From assembly GCF_020881035.1 (NCBI RefSeq), contig NZ_JAJITC010000005.1, positions 426,398 to 490,397 of the forward strand: 64,000 bases of DNA, read 5' to 3'. Below, piece after piece: positions 53,858 through 62,928 of the stretch (the stretch's first letter is position 1; every line of letters starts with the position of its first letter). The translations under genes and the position numbers were made by a program. Below the pieces are notes generated by a model. The model made no database searches and was not told the DNA's origin. It saw only the letters and a program-made list of their open reading frames with translations. This DNA is from Paraburkholderia translucens. Lineage in GTDB: Bacteria > Pseudomonadota > Gammaproteobacteria > Burkholderiales > Burkholderiaceae.

Positions 53858-56800
53858 ATGTATTATCGACCGTCCTCTTCGAAACCGCGTATCGTGTCAG
53901 ACTACTCCTCAAATTCGTCACTCGGCAATCGCTTGGGCGGCGGTGGCGCGGCCACCAGCGCAGGAATCCAGTTTCAGGCGCAAGTTGGCGCTCTTCTCAG
54001 CGCATACATGCTCTCCGACCAGAGCATCGATGCGCGCTTTGATGTTGGAAACGGGACCGTCGAATGGATTCGCTTCGAAACAGAAGCCCCGATCGACGAT
54101 ATCCTTGTGGCAACGTCAGATGACGGCTTCATTGCCATCCAAGCCAAGACAACGGTGTCTCGATCGCGAGACCCTTCGAGCGCCTTTGCCAAGACCATCG
54201 CGCAGTTCACGAAGTACTGGATAGATTGCCAACGCGGTGATGGCAGCGCTGGGTGGAACCGGCCGCTCGACACGAGCCGGGACCGCTTGGTTCTAGCCGT
54301 GGGATCGCAGGCGTCGGCAGCGATCAAGGTCGATCTGCCCACAGCTCTGACGCTCAAGGCGTCCCCAGGTCAACCGCAACTGACACAGGCGCAGCAGGTG
54401 GTGTTTGACGATTTCGAGTTCTGTATCCGAACCGCATGGGCCGATTCGACCACTGATCCGTTCAGCGACGCAGCGGTTCTGGAGATTGCGAGGTTCGTTC
54501 GCGTTGCGGTATTCGATTTTGCTGCCACCGACGCGGCGCTTGTGCGCACAGTGCTGCGTGGTGCCGCGGGCACCTCGATTGATGCGGGTGCTTTGTTCTC
54601 GGGCCTTGAGCAGTTTTGTTACGACTTGATGAAGCAGCGCGGTGGCGCTGATCTGGATACGTTGAGGGCAGCGCTCCGTTCGGCTGGGTTTGATCTCGGC
54701 GACAGACCTCGCTATCGGGCGGACATCGAGGCCCTACGGGCGTATTCCAGCGCGACAGCGAGAGACCTGCAACGTTATGAGGTTATTGAGGCATCGCCGG
54801 GCAATCAGGTGTCGATCGTTCGCGATTGTCAACAGGGGGTTTTCGATGCGGCCGCGGCCGGAAACCTTCTGATTATCGGTGAACCCGGCTCCGGAAAGAG
54901 CGGTGTAGTGAGCGCGCTAGCTGAGAGGTTGCGTGCCGAACGGCACGATGTCGTCGAACTGGCGGTCGACAGTCTGGCCGTGGATACGTCGGATGGTCTC
55001 GCAAGAACGCTGGGTCTGGAGCACGATCTTGTTGAAGTGCTCAAGGCCTGGGACGGGGAAACGTTGGGGTGGGTCGTAATCGACGCACTGGATGCCACGC
55101 GCGGAGGACGGGGCGAAGGCGTTTTTCGTGCGTTGATCAAGCGCGTGATTGAAATGAATGACCGTTGGCGGGTCGTGGCGTCGATCCGCTCATTCGACTT
55201 GCGCATGGGGCAACAATTCCGCGCGCTTTTCAAGGGCAAGCCACCCGTCGCCGCGCTTGCTGATCGGGGCTTCGGGGACGTTCGGCATGTTTCGGTGCCG
55301 AACTGGTCTGAGAACGAGTTGCGGCAGTTGATGGCGAGGGAGCCGCGGCTGGCGAGTGTGCTGGATGCCGCACCCCAAAAGTTCAGAGAACTGGCGGTCG
55401 TGCCTTTTAATACACGGCTCATATGTGACTTGCTCGCCGCCGACGTCCTCGGCGAGAACCTGGAGCGTGTTTCGTCCCAGGTGCAACTGCTTCAGCTTTT
55501 CTGGCGGGAGCGAATCGAGTGTTACGGAACGTCCGGCCGGGCTGTCATCATTCGCGCAGTGCAGTCGATGCTCGAGTCCGGCTCGCTGCAGGCACCATTC
55601 GACAAAATAGCTGCTGACAGCGGTGAGCAGGTCGACAAACTTCAGAAAGGCGGAATCCTCGTCCCGATAAACGGCGGGCGGTCGTTTCAGTTCCGCCATC
55701 ACATCCTGTTCGATTTTGCTGCGGCCGCGGTCTATCTGGATCCGAATGGCATCGTTAACGGCTCGCAGCGGTTTCCGAAGGATGACGGGCGGGGGCTGAT
55801 GCTCGCCCCGGCGTTGCTATTCGTGTTGCATGAGCTGTGGGATCAAAGCGTCAATAGAGACCGGTTCTGGAGCGCGGTCACCAAGCTCATCACGGACCGA
55901 GCAGGCGACCCCGTTTTGCGAAGTTCAGCAAGCCGTGCGGGCGCGGAGTTTCCCGTCGATGTCGACGATACGACCTGGCTTGTGCAGGAAGTTGGGCGCA
56001 ACAACCCGTTGCTTCCGGATGTTCTAAATCATGTGGGTGGAGCACTAGCGGTGCGCATTGACGATCACTCGTCGACGCCGTTGCAGCCATGGATCGCACT
56101 TGCGAGTGGCGTTGCAGCTTATGTTGGGCGGGTGACAGGTGCGGTGCGATTCCTCGTTGCCCAGTTGCTGCCGCGTACGAAATCCCAGGAGGAGCGTGCC
56201 GGTCTTGGGTCGGCCGCGCGCGCCTTGCTGGCGTATGGCTTCGAAAATAGCAACGCGCAGTGGCTCATAGGTTCAGCTATTGATCTGGTGCTCGACACAT
56301 ATTCGACGGACTGCGATGCATCTCGCACATTGCTCGCGCGGATATTTGAGGCAGAGCGACTCGAGTCGCATAGCTGGGAGGACGTGCCGTTGCTGGGGCG
56401 CAAGATCGGGAGTATTGCGGACTGCGACCCGGACTTCGCCAGCTACGTCTATATCCGCACGTATGAGATTGGTGTAACCGACGAAAGGAAAACGAGGATC
56501 GGTAACAGCCAGATTCTGTCGATGACGTCTACGGCGCGGCAGGACTACGACATGGCTCGTTACTCGCTTGCGCAATATTTCCCCACGTTCCTCCAGAACC
56601 ATTCGTCGGCAGCAGTTCGTGCGCTCGTAGCCGCAGTGGACGGTTTCTTCGCTCGAAAGCACCCGCGAACGGAACCTGTTCGTGAATTCGAACTGACGGT
56701 CAACAACCAGAGATATCGCCTGGAGGAAGATTTAAGCTGTGTGTGGGGACATGACCCGGATCACGTCTACGGATATGACGCCGATAATCTAGTGGTCAAG

Positions 56801-58780
56801 CTCGTAGAGCATCTCCGGGCGGCTACTGAAGTCATAGCCATCGAGATGGCTCGTGATGTCATTCTGCATTGTTCGAAAGCGATTTTTTGGGCACGATTAT
56901 TCATGGTCGCTGCTGAGCGTCGCGACAAACTCCTCGATCTGCTATGGCCGTTCGCCATTCTTGAGCCGATGCTTGTCTTGCCGGATACACGCAAGGACGC
57001 AATTGACGTTGTCGCAAAGGCATGGGATCGACGCACTGCTGAAGAGCGCATCGACCTCGAAGAAGGTGCGTTTGCATTCGACTTTTCAGGCTATCAGGAC
57101 GAGTACGGTGCGCGGCGCGCGTTCGTGGAACGACTATTTGCCAGCATCGGAGCGGACCGACTTCTAACGGATCGGGCGCGCGAGATGATCGCAGGGGAGG
57201 TATATGAGTCAGAAGGCAAAAACGACCGGTTGATGCAATTCTCAACGTCTTGGGGGAGCGTGGATCCTTACCAATGGATCCAGGGTCTGGACAGGAGTTT
57301 ACCGGCGAATGCGGATCTGATGGCCGCGCTTGAGTCGACGCAGGATCTGCTGGCACTTGCTCCGGGGAAGACGCCTGCAAACGATGTGACTCTCGAGGCT
57401 GCGCTTGAGTCGCTTGAGGCCCTTAATGTTCGCGCGCGCGCGCACGGTGTGCATGCCGTGTTGCGCCTGCAGGCCGAAGGTACGATCGGACAGGGGTGTT
57501 CACGGATCCTGACGATGAAACTTCTGGGGGGGAAAGCGGACGCCCCGAATCTTGAACCCACGGTCAATCGCCTGATTGACCTCATCATGTTGGCAGCAAA
57601 TTCTGCCAGTCCAGAGGTGCAAGAAGAAACGGAACAGCGTTTCGAAGAATCCGCTGCATGGGGTTCACCGGCGGCGCGGCTCGAAGCCGCGGAAGCGATC
57701 CTCGATTTGTGCTTGCAGGCTCCCGGGCGATATCGTGAACTCGCACCGGTAATCGATCGACTCCTCGCCGATCCGCATCCTGCGGTTCGCATGCAGGCGA
57801 CGCTGATGCTTATCAGAATCTGGGACCTCGACAGGCATGGATTCTGGTCGAGGCTTGAAACGCGGCTGCAGGAAGAGACAAACCGTGGCGTTCTTGTGCA
57901 CGTGACGAGCGACCTGGTGGAACGTCTGTTGCACGCCGAGCCGCAGAGATGTCTGACGCTGCTTCGGCAATTGATCGACCGGGTTCAAGCCGACTGGCCG
58001 CGAGCAAAGAATCTGCTTGAGCACATTGCTGGACAGATCACGGTGCTATGGGTACGACATTCGCTCGAAGAGGCTCGCGAGATTCTTGAACGCTTCATGA
58101 GTTCGCCGACAGTGCACTCGTCCGAGCTTCTTCACGTACTTATGGCATTGCGCGGTGCTTACGTCATCGGACTCAACGCGGACAGCCAACTCGATGCGAG
58201 CGTCCGTCATCGCGCTTTCAGCTTAACGCTGGATATTGTGTCGGCTGCAAACCTCGTGCTTGGTGAGTTGATTGGAAAGAAGAGCGCCAGCGAGCAAGAA
58301 GCCGCTACGGTGCGCGATCTCGCGCAGGTGGTCGATTCCGCATGCAACCAGCTTTATTTCACTGTCGACGGAGTAGTCGACGGCGCGGACGTAGCACGGA
58401 ACCTTGCTCCGCAAGAGGTTTTACAGTTCGTGCGGGAAGCACAACCTGTGTTGGAGCAGATCGGGGAGTACGCGACTCCGCACACGGTCTACTACCTGTT
58501 GCAACTTGTCGAAAAGGTCATCGACTACGCGCCTCAAATCGCATTTGATGTGACCTCACATGCGCTGTTGAATGGCGGTGCTCGCACCGGCTATCAGTTT
58601 GACCCCTTGGGCATCGACCTCTTCGTCAGTCTGGTGGGCCGGTTTCTGGCAGACCACAAGGATATATTCCAGGCACCGGAGCGTAGTGCGGCGCTCATCG
58701 CATGCCTTGAATGCTTCCTGGATGCAGGCTGGCCCGCAGCGAGGCGTCTGCTTTATCGACTGCCTGAGCTGATTCAATGA
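53858..58780 (+). CDS. Nuclease-STAND NTPase, Avs-like (putative anti-phage)
   Basis: A 1640-residue protein. Residues about 30-150 look like a Cap4/DUF4297-type PD-(D/E)XK nuclease: a conserved RLGGGGAATSAGIQFQ start, then IDDILV (Asp80/Asp81) and IQAK (Gln95, Lys97). Next is a P-loop NTPase with Walker A GEPGSGKS (341-348, at 54878) and Walker B VVIDALD (406-412), followed by an arginine-containing VASIRSFDLR segment (440-449), as in STAND ATPases. The remaining 1000 residues are helical with HEAT-like pairs (for example DPHPAVRMQATLMLIRIW) and would be the sensor. I start at the ATG 53858, which has GGTGGGA upstream; a TTG at 53843 is possible. It overlaps the next gene by 4 bp. Composition is less GC-rich by eye than the sugar genes, suggesting transfer. 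Confidence 0.8.
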   Translation: MYYRPSSSKPRIVSDYSSNSSLGNRLGGGGAATSAGIQFQAQVGALLSAYMLSDQSIDARFDVGNGTVEWIRFETEAPIDDILVATSDDGFIAIQAKTTVSRSRDPSSAFAKTIAQFTKYWIDCQRGDGSAGWNRPLDTSRDRLVLAVGSQASAAIKVDLPTALTLKASPGQPQLTQAQQVVFDDFEFCIRTAWADSTTDPFSDAAVLEIARFVRVAVFDFAATDAALVRTVLRGAAGTSIDAGALFSGLEQFCYDLMKQRGGADLDTLRAALRSAGFDLGDRPRYRADIEALRAYSSATARDLQRYEVIEASPGNQVSIVRDCQQGVFDAAAAGNLLIIGEPGSGKSGVVSALAERLRAERHDVVELAVDSLAVDTSDGLARTLGLEHDLVEVLKAWDGETLGWVVIDALDATRGGRGEGVFRALIKRVIEMNDRWRVVASIRSFDLRMGQQFRALFKGKPPVAALADRGFGDVRHVSVPNWSENELRQLMAREPRLASVLDAAPQKFRELAVVPFNTRLICDLLAADVLGENLERVSSQVQLLQLFWRERIECYGTSGRAVIIRAVQSMLESGSLQAPFDKIAADSGEQVDKLQKGGILVPINGGRSFQFRHHILFDFAAAAVYLDPNGIVNGSQRFPKDDGRGLMLAPALLFVLHELWDQSVNRDRFWSAVTKLITDRAGDPVLRSSASRAGAEFPVDVDDTTWLVQEVGRNNPLLPDVLNHVGGALAVRIDDHSSTPLQPWIALASGVAAYVGRVTGAVRFLVAQLLPRTKSQEERAGLGSAARALLAYGFENSNAQWLIGSAIDLVLDTYSTDCDASRTLLARIFEAERLESHSWEDVPLLGRKIGSIADCDPDFASYVYIRTYEIGVTDERKTRIGNSQILSMTSTARQDYDMARYSLAQYFPTFLQNHSSAAVRALVAAVDGFFARKHPRTEPVREFELTVNNQRYRLEEDLSCVWGHDPDHVYGYDADNLVVKLVEHLRAATEVIAIEMARDVILHCSKAIFWARLFMVAAERRDKLLDLLWPFAILEPMLVLPDTRKDAIDVVAKAWDRRTAEERIDLEEGAFAFDFSGYQDEYGARRAFVERLFASIGADRLLTDRAREMIAGEVYESEGKNDRLMQFSTSWGSVDPYQWIQGLDRSLPANADLMAALESTQDLLALAPGKTPANDVTLEAALESLEALNVRARAHGVHAVLRLQAEGTIGQGCSRILTMKLLGGKADAPNLEPTVNRLIDLIMLAANSASPEVQEETEQRFEESAAWGSPAARLEAAEAILDLCLQAPGRYRELAPVIDRLLADPHPAVRMQATLMLIRIWDLDRHGFWSRLETRLQEETNRGVLVHVTSDLVERLLHAEPQRCLTLLRQLIDRVQADWPRAKNLLEHIAGQITVLWVRHSLEEAREILERFMSSPTVHSSELLHVLMALRGAYVIGLNADSQLDASVRHRAFSLTLDIVSAANLVLGELIGKKSASEQEAATVRDLAQVVDSACNQLYFTVDGVVDGADVARNLAPQEVLQFVREAQPVLEQIGEYATPHTVYYLLQLVEKVIDYAPQIAFDVTSHALLNGGARTGYQFDPLGIDLFVSLVGRFLADHKDIFQAPERSAALIACLECFLDAGWPAARRLLYRLPELIQ

Positions 58781-60237
58781 ACAGCGGAAAGACACTAAAC
58801 GATTTCCTGACCGCGTTTGCCACTCTGCTGGACGAGGTCGAACGCGAGCTTGGCGCCGCCGCTCCGGACCCGTACGCGGGGGCAGGTCAGGGGCGGCCGC
58901 TGGAGGCACAGACCAGGGTTCGGTTCTTTAACCGGTTTGTTTCTCTCCTTGGCTGGGATCTCGGCCTCGGCGGAGACATGGCACAGGAGGCTCGAATCCG
59001 CGCGGAGACGACCACCTACATGGACTATGTAGGCGTCACGCGTCTTACAAGGGCGCCTGTGGTGTTGCTGGAGGTCAAGGCGTGGGACAAGCCGTTTATT
59101 GGTCGGGCTCGAGGCCGCAGCGGAGCCGAAAACGCCGTGGAACTGCTGGTTGAGGGCATCCGGTTTTTCTTGGGTGGCGGAGCGAAAAATGACTCACCGG
59201 TCACCCATGAGTGGTACGAGTACATCGAACAGGTAACCGGGTATGTGAAAGGCCTCAAGGAGCAGCACGGTCACGATCTGGCACGAGCCGTGCTCGCGAG
59301 CGGCCAGTGGCTTGTTATCTTCACGGCACCTGTGAAGACGTTCGTCAATGGCAATGTGTCCGGTGCGGATATCATTGTCCTGAACAGGGCGGACTTCATC
59401 GCGAATGCGCCTCGGATATTTTCAGAACTGTCGCGGCAAGTTCTGGTTCAGGATGTTCCATTTCCGCTGCGACCTCCCCAACTGCCCGACTACCTGTCAA
59501 GCGACCGGCTGCGCGCTGCATATAGGGGTTTGCTCGTTCACTATCAGGCCAAGGGCGCGAAGATTTTTGCCCGTAAACCACAGGTTTTCGTCTATCCCGC
59601 GGTCGTCTTGGAACGAACGGACGGTGCTTTGCTGACGGTTGTGAAGGAATCGCTCGAATTCGAACTGGTCGTTTCCCGGGGACAAAATGCTGACGGCAAC
59701 CACGATAGTGGGCGGGACAACATCGACGAGCACGTGGTGAGCGTCCACGCAGCTTCAGAAGAGTTGCTTGCCGAGTGCTCACGCGAACTCGGATTTGTGA
59801 TAGTGGTCTCGGCGATCGCCGAATTCGGCGGTTTCCCGCAGGCGCTGGAGCTTAACGCAGCCCCGCAACCGAGAATTCAGTTTGTCATGCGGGCTACGCC
59901 TTCGGGGGACGAATGGATTATCGTGACCGGTGAGGCCTCACACATCCTGAGGCAAGGTCCTGCAGTTGACCCTTGCCGGTTTCACACTTGGTCCGAGTGT
60001 CTTCGCACCGGGGAAGCGCTGATGCAGTCAGCGATCAATTTCCCAAGGGTGCAAGAGCCACGCTCCTTCTTTGTGGACGGTCAAAAGCACCACTGTGCCC
60101 ATCGCACCTTGGACGAACGGCGCACTTCAACCTGCTACGTCCGGTCGATTGACCAACGCGTGTGCTGCCAGGCCTGCGTGTTCTCGACGCAATGCTGGTC
60201 CGGTGGACGCGAGCGTAATTTGCCATGCGGCGGCTGA
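58777..60237 (+). CDS. HsdR_N-like nuclease with Cys-rich tail, partner gene
   Basis: A 486-residue protein coupled to the preceding gene by ATGA. Its N-terminal about 240 residues resemble restriction-enzyme-type PD-(D/E)XK nucleases. RVRFFNRFVSLLGWDL is followed by Asp83 (MDYVG) and Glu99-Val-Lys101 (LLEVKAWDKP), then a QVTGYVKGL helix and a WLVIFT strand. The middle is uncharacterised. The last 47 residues carry seven cysteines (440, 453, 463, 464, 467, 473, 484) plus nearby histidines, suggesting a metal-binding domain or Fe-S site. It is likely a second effector or DNA-processing accessory to the NTPase. Confidence 0.75.
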   Translation: MNSGKTLNDFLTAFATLLDEVERELGAAAPDPYAGAGQGRPLEAQTRVRFFNRFVSLLGWDLGLGGDMAQEARIRAETTTYMDYVGVTRLTRAPVVLLEVKAWDKPFIGRARGRSGAENAVELLVEGIRFFLGGGAKNDSPVTHEWYEYIEQVTGYVKGLKEQHGHDLARAVLASGQWLVIFTAPVKTFVNGNVSGADIIVLNRADFIANAPRIFSELSRQVLVQDVPFPLRPPQLPDYLSSDRLRAAYRGLLVHYQAKGAKIFARKPQVFVYPAVVLERTDGALLTVVKESLEFELVVSRGQNADGNHDSGRDNIDEHVVSVHAASEELLAECSRELGFVIVVSAIAEFGGFPQALELNAAPQPRIQFVMRATPSGDEWIIVTGEASHILRQGPAVDPCRFHTWSECLRTGEALMQSAINFPRVQEPRSFFVDGQKHHCAHRTLDERRTSTCYVRSIDQRVCCQACVFSTQCWSGGRERNLPCGG

Positions 60238-60627
60238 TCGCTCGCGGCTGTAACGGTGGCGCTCATGTCGTCCATGAACTTGAGCCAGTTATCGTTTGCG
60301 CGCTGATTGATGCCGTCAACGAACTCGAAGGCAACCTGAAGCAGCCAACGAATACCGAGATCTGAACGTCAGTAATAGCGGATGACGCGACGCAGGCACA
60401 CCGGAGATCGAATGATCGTTTGCGGAGTGAAGCGGTCGTCTGAACGTCTTAGCGATGCATTAAACGAAGGTCCCTTCGTGGCCGGGCGCTGCCGGACGCG
60501 GTTTGCAAACGAGGGCGAACAGCAGCGCTAGCTGTGATCGCCTGGACGTCGGCAAAAAGCGGTCCGTCGGGAATCTAGCTCCACGTACCGCTTTTCGCGA
60601 CCAAGCGGCCTTTCACCCATGTCATCA
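60238..60627. other. Intergenic with coding-like minus-strand remnant
   Basis: 390 bases without a complete gene. On the minus strand, about 60240-60355 translate as GIRWLLQVAFEFVDGINQ and NDNWLKFMDDMSATVTAAS without a start codon. It looks like the tail of a lost gene, unassigned. Confidence 0.35.
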
Positions 60628-61032
60628 TCAAACGGCACGAGTCATCGCGAACGCGTCTGCGGCCCTTACCGTATCCAGTGCCTCCCGCAACAGCGCGATC
60701 TTGCCGTTGCGCGCCACGAGCCGCCCCGCGTACATCTGCCAGTAGATTTTTCCCGTCGACGGAACGAGCGCTTCAACTTCATATTCGGCGAAGACCTGCT
60801 CCGGCGTTTCAATCAGAAAGCGCACGTTTTTAAATTCGGAATCCGGCACTTTTGCGAGCAGTGAAGCGATAAAACCTTCAATCGCTTCGGGGCCCTGCGC
60901 ACGGCCATCGATGCCGAGCGATTTCAGATACGGCAGTTCCAGCACGCCATCGTCGGCGAATAATGCGGCAGCCGCGCGCGGGTCGCGAATCGATTCGAGG
61001 TAAGCGGCAAGCAGTTGTCTGGCGTTGTTCAT
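60628..61032 (-). CDS. NTF2-like (SnoaL-type) protein
   Basis: A 134-residue cone-shaped alpha+beta-barrel protein. The helix ARQLLAAYLESIRDPRAAAALFADDGVLELP and the strands VFAEYEVEALVPSTGKIYWQMYAGRLVARNGKIALLREALD are typical of the SnoaL/nuclear transport factor 2 family. Function varies from isomerase to ligand binding; none can be assigned. It lies 35 bases downstream of the esterase remnant on the same strand and could be co-transcribed. Confidence 0.85.
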   Translation of the reverse strand: MNNARQLLAAYLESIRDPRAAAALFADDGVLELPYLKSLGIDGRAQGPEAIEGFIASLLAKVPDSEFKNVRFLIETPEQVFAEYEVEALVPSTGKIYWQMYAGRLVARNGKIALLREALDTVRAADAFAMTRAV

Positions 61033-61067
61033 GATCGGCTCTGGGTATCAGTGTTGATGGGTGCGCG

Positions 61068-61718
61068 TTATTGCAGGCGCGTCTTCAATGCCGTCGCCAT
61101 CTGCTGCATGGCTGCGCGCGTCGGTGCGTCGGCGGCGCGTACGTTGAGCAGGCCGAAGTCGTGAATCGTGCCGTTGTATTGGGTCGTCGTCGCGTCGTTG
61201 CCCGCCTGGTCGAGCCGATGTCCGTAGGCTTCGCCTTCGTCGCGCAACACGTCGAACTGCGCCGTCTGGATCAGCGCCGGCGGCAAGCCCTTCAACTCGT
61301 CGAGCGTGGCGCGCAGCGGCGATGCGTAGCGCTGGTTGCGCTCGCCTGTGTCGGGCGTGTACGCGCTCCAGAACCACTTCATCATGTCGCGGCTCAGGAA
61401 GTAACCGTTTTCGAAAGCGTCGTGGGAGGCGTTGTCGAATGCGTGGTCCGTCACCGGCCACATGAGACCCTGGAAGCGGATCGCCGGGCCATGGCGGTCC
61501 TTCGCCATCTGGCTGACGTCCGCAGCCATGTTGCCGCCCACGCTGTTGCCCACCACCGCGAGCCGCGCGCCATCGACGCCGATTTCCTCGCCATGCGCGG
61601 CGACCCATTTCGTTGCGGCATAGGCCTCGTTGATCGCGACCGGATAGCGCGCTTCGGGCGAAGGAAGGAAAGTGACGGTTGCGGTATAGGGCGTGTTCGG
61701 GTGGGCGTGCGTGTTCAT
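61068..61718 (-). CDS. N-terminally truncated HSL-family esterase
   Basis: A 216-residue alpha/beta hydrolase fragment. The nucleophile elbow Gly-Asn-Ser-Val-Gly, the acid DVLRDEGEAY and the histidine in GTIHDFGLL are present. The N-terminal part that should carry the HGGG oxyanion-hole motif and cap (about 100 residues in intact members) is absent: SPEARYPVAINEAYAATKW appears only about 20 residues after the start. A proper AAAGGAGA ribosome site precedes the ATG at 61718, so a shortened, probably inactive protein may still be made. Confidence 0.8.
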   Translation of the reverse strand: MNTHAHPNTPYTATVTFLPSPEARYPVAINEAYAATKWVAAHGEEIGVDGARLAVVGNSVGGNMAADVSQMAKDRHGPAIRFQGLMWPVTDHAFDNASHDAFENGYFLSRDMMKWFWSAYTPDTGERNQRYASPLRATLDELKGLPPALIQTAQFDVLRDEGEAYGHRLDQAGNDATTTQYNGTIHDFGLLNVRAADAPTRAAMQQMATALKTRLQ

Positions 61719-61830
61719 CGTGATTCTCCTTTCCGTGCGGTTGAGCAGCTTGCGACGCGATGTCGTGCAGCCGATGGAAAGAAGAATACGGAGCGGGAGT
61801 TATTTGCGAAATAGAAGCGTTTGAAACCTA

Positions 61831-61850
61831 TCATTGCAAAAACGCAATGA
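61831..61850. repeat. Inverted repeat downstream of lysR
   Basis: TCATTGC-AAAAAC-GCAATGA, a perfect 7-bp inverted repeat between the LysR gene and the truncated esterase. Its ATTGCAA core recurs at 62812-62818 near the LysR start. Confidence 0.5.
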
Positions 61851-61858
61851 CAGCCTAT

Positions 61859-62779
61859 TCAAGGTGTAGGCCATCGCCACGCGGGATGGGAGAGATGCTC
61901 GGCGAAGTAATCAGACAGCGCCGCCACCTTCGCAGGCCGTGCGCGCGCCGACGGCGTGACGAAGTAGAGACCACCCTTCGTCAGCGACCAGTCGGTGAGA
62001 ATTGCTTCGAGACGGCCATCGGCTAGATACTCGCCTGCGATGAACTCGGGCAGTTCGGCAATCGCGAGACCATCTAGAAGCGTGGGCAACAGTGCATCGG
62101 AATTCGTCACGCGCAGCGGGCCGGCCGGCATCACCGGCTCTTCTTCGCCTGCATCGTTCGTGAAGCGCCAGACATCGCTACGCGCGCGATACGCGTACGA
62201 GAGGCATGGCCGATCCATCAGTTCGCGCGGATGCGTTGGCCGCCCTTCGCGCTTCAGATACTCGGGCGACGCCACCACGTATTGCGTCACGGCACACAGT
62301 CGCCGCGCCACCAGTGACGAATCGGGCAACGCGGCGATACGCAGCGCGGCGTCGAAGCCATCGGCGACCAGATCAACCGACGCATCCGACAAATGCAGGT
62401 CGATCGACACTTCCGGATACGCGCGGAGGAAGCCCGGCAGCAGCGGCGCGACCCAGCGCAGCCCGAACGACATCGGCACGGCCAGGCGCACCAGCCCGCG
62501 CGGCTGCACCGACATTTCGCGCGCCGCGCTTTCCGCCTCTTCCGCCTGCCGGTAGATCTCGCCGGCTTTCTCGCAGATGGTGCGACCGAACTCGGTCAGC
62601 GACAGTTGCCGCGACGTGCGGTTAAAGAGCCGCGCGCCCAACCGGTCTTCCAGACGGGCCACGCCGCGCGAGACCGTCGCCACCGACACGCCCATCGCGC
62701 GCGCCGCGGCCGCAAACGATCCCTCCTCGGCGACCTTCGCGAACATCGCGAGTCCCTCGAAATCAGGCAGCTTCGCCAT
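61859..62779 (-). CDS. LysR-family regulator
   Basis: A 306-residue LysR protein. Its winged helix (FEGLAMFAKVAEEGSFAAAARAMGVSVATVSRGVARLEDRLGARLFNRTSR, about residues 8-58) is joined to an effector domain of the DsdC/AaeR-like type (PRGLVRLAVPMSFGLRWVAPLLPGFL). It is divergent from the SDR at 62929 and is the usual partner of such SDR/pirin pairs, which it probably regulates. Confidence 0.92.
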   Translation of the reverse strand: MAKLPDFEGLAMFAKVAEEGSFAAAARAMGVSVATVSRGVARLEDRLGARLFNRTSRQLSLTEFGRTICEKAGEIYRQAEEAESAAREMSVQPRGLVRLAVPMSFGLRWVAPLLPGFLRAYPEVSIDLHLSDASVDLVADGFDAALRIAALPDSSLVARRLCAVTQYVVASPEYLKREGRPTHPRELMDRPCLSYAYRARSDVWRFTNDAGEEEPVMPAGPLRVTNSDALLPTLLDGLAIAELPEFIAGEYLADGRLEAILTDWSLTKGGLYFVTPSARARPAKVAALSDYFAEHLSHPAWRWPTP

Positions 62780-62800
62780 TTCCCCTCATCTTTTCATTTC

Positions 62801-62820
62801 TGCAACGTTAGATTGCAATC
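62801..62820. promoter_or_regulatory. LysR-type operator candidate
   Basis: TGCAA-N7-TTGCA (62801-62817), overlapping the perfect palindrome GATTGCAATC (62811-62820), in the 149-base gap between the divergent LysR and SDR genes. This is where a LysR protein would bind. Confidence 0.5.
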
Positions 62821-62928
62821 AATTCTATTTCGAAAAGGTTGGGCCGTCGATATTCTTCTCACATCGCAGCACGCAACACCGAACAGCCAACACCCACTTC
62901 TACTGAACGAAACGAAAGGAGCAATACC

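Noticed and set aside
48776..60237. Prophage
   Set aside because: No integrase, terminase, capsid or lysis genes; only an IS3 fragment is mobile-element related.
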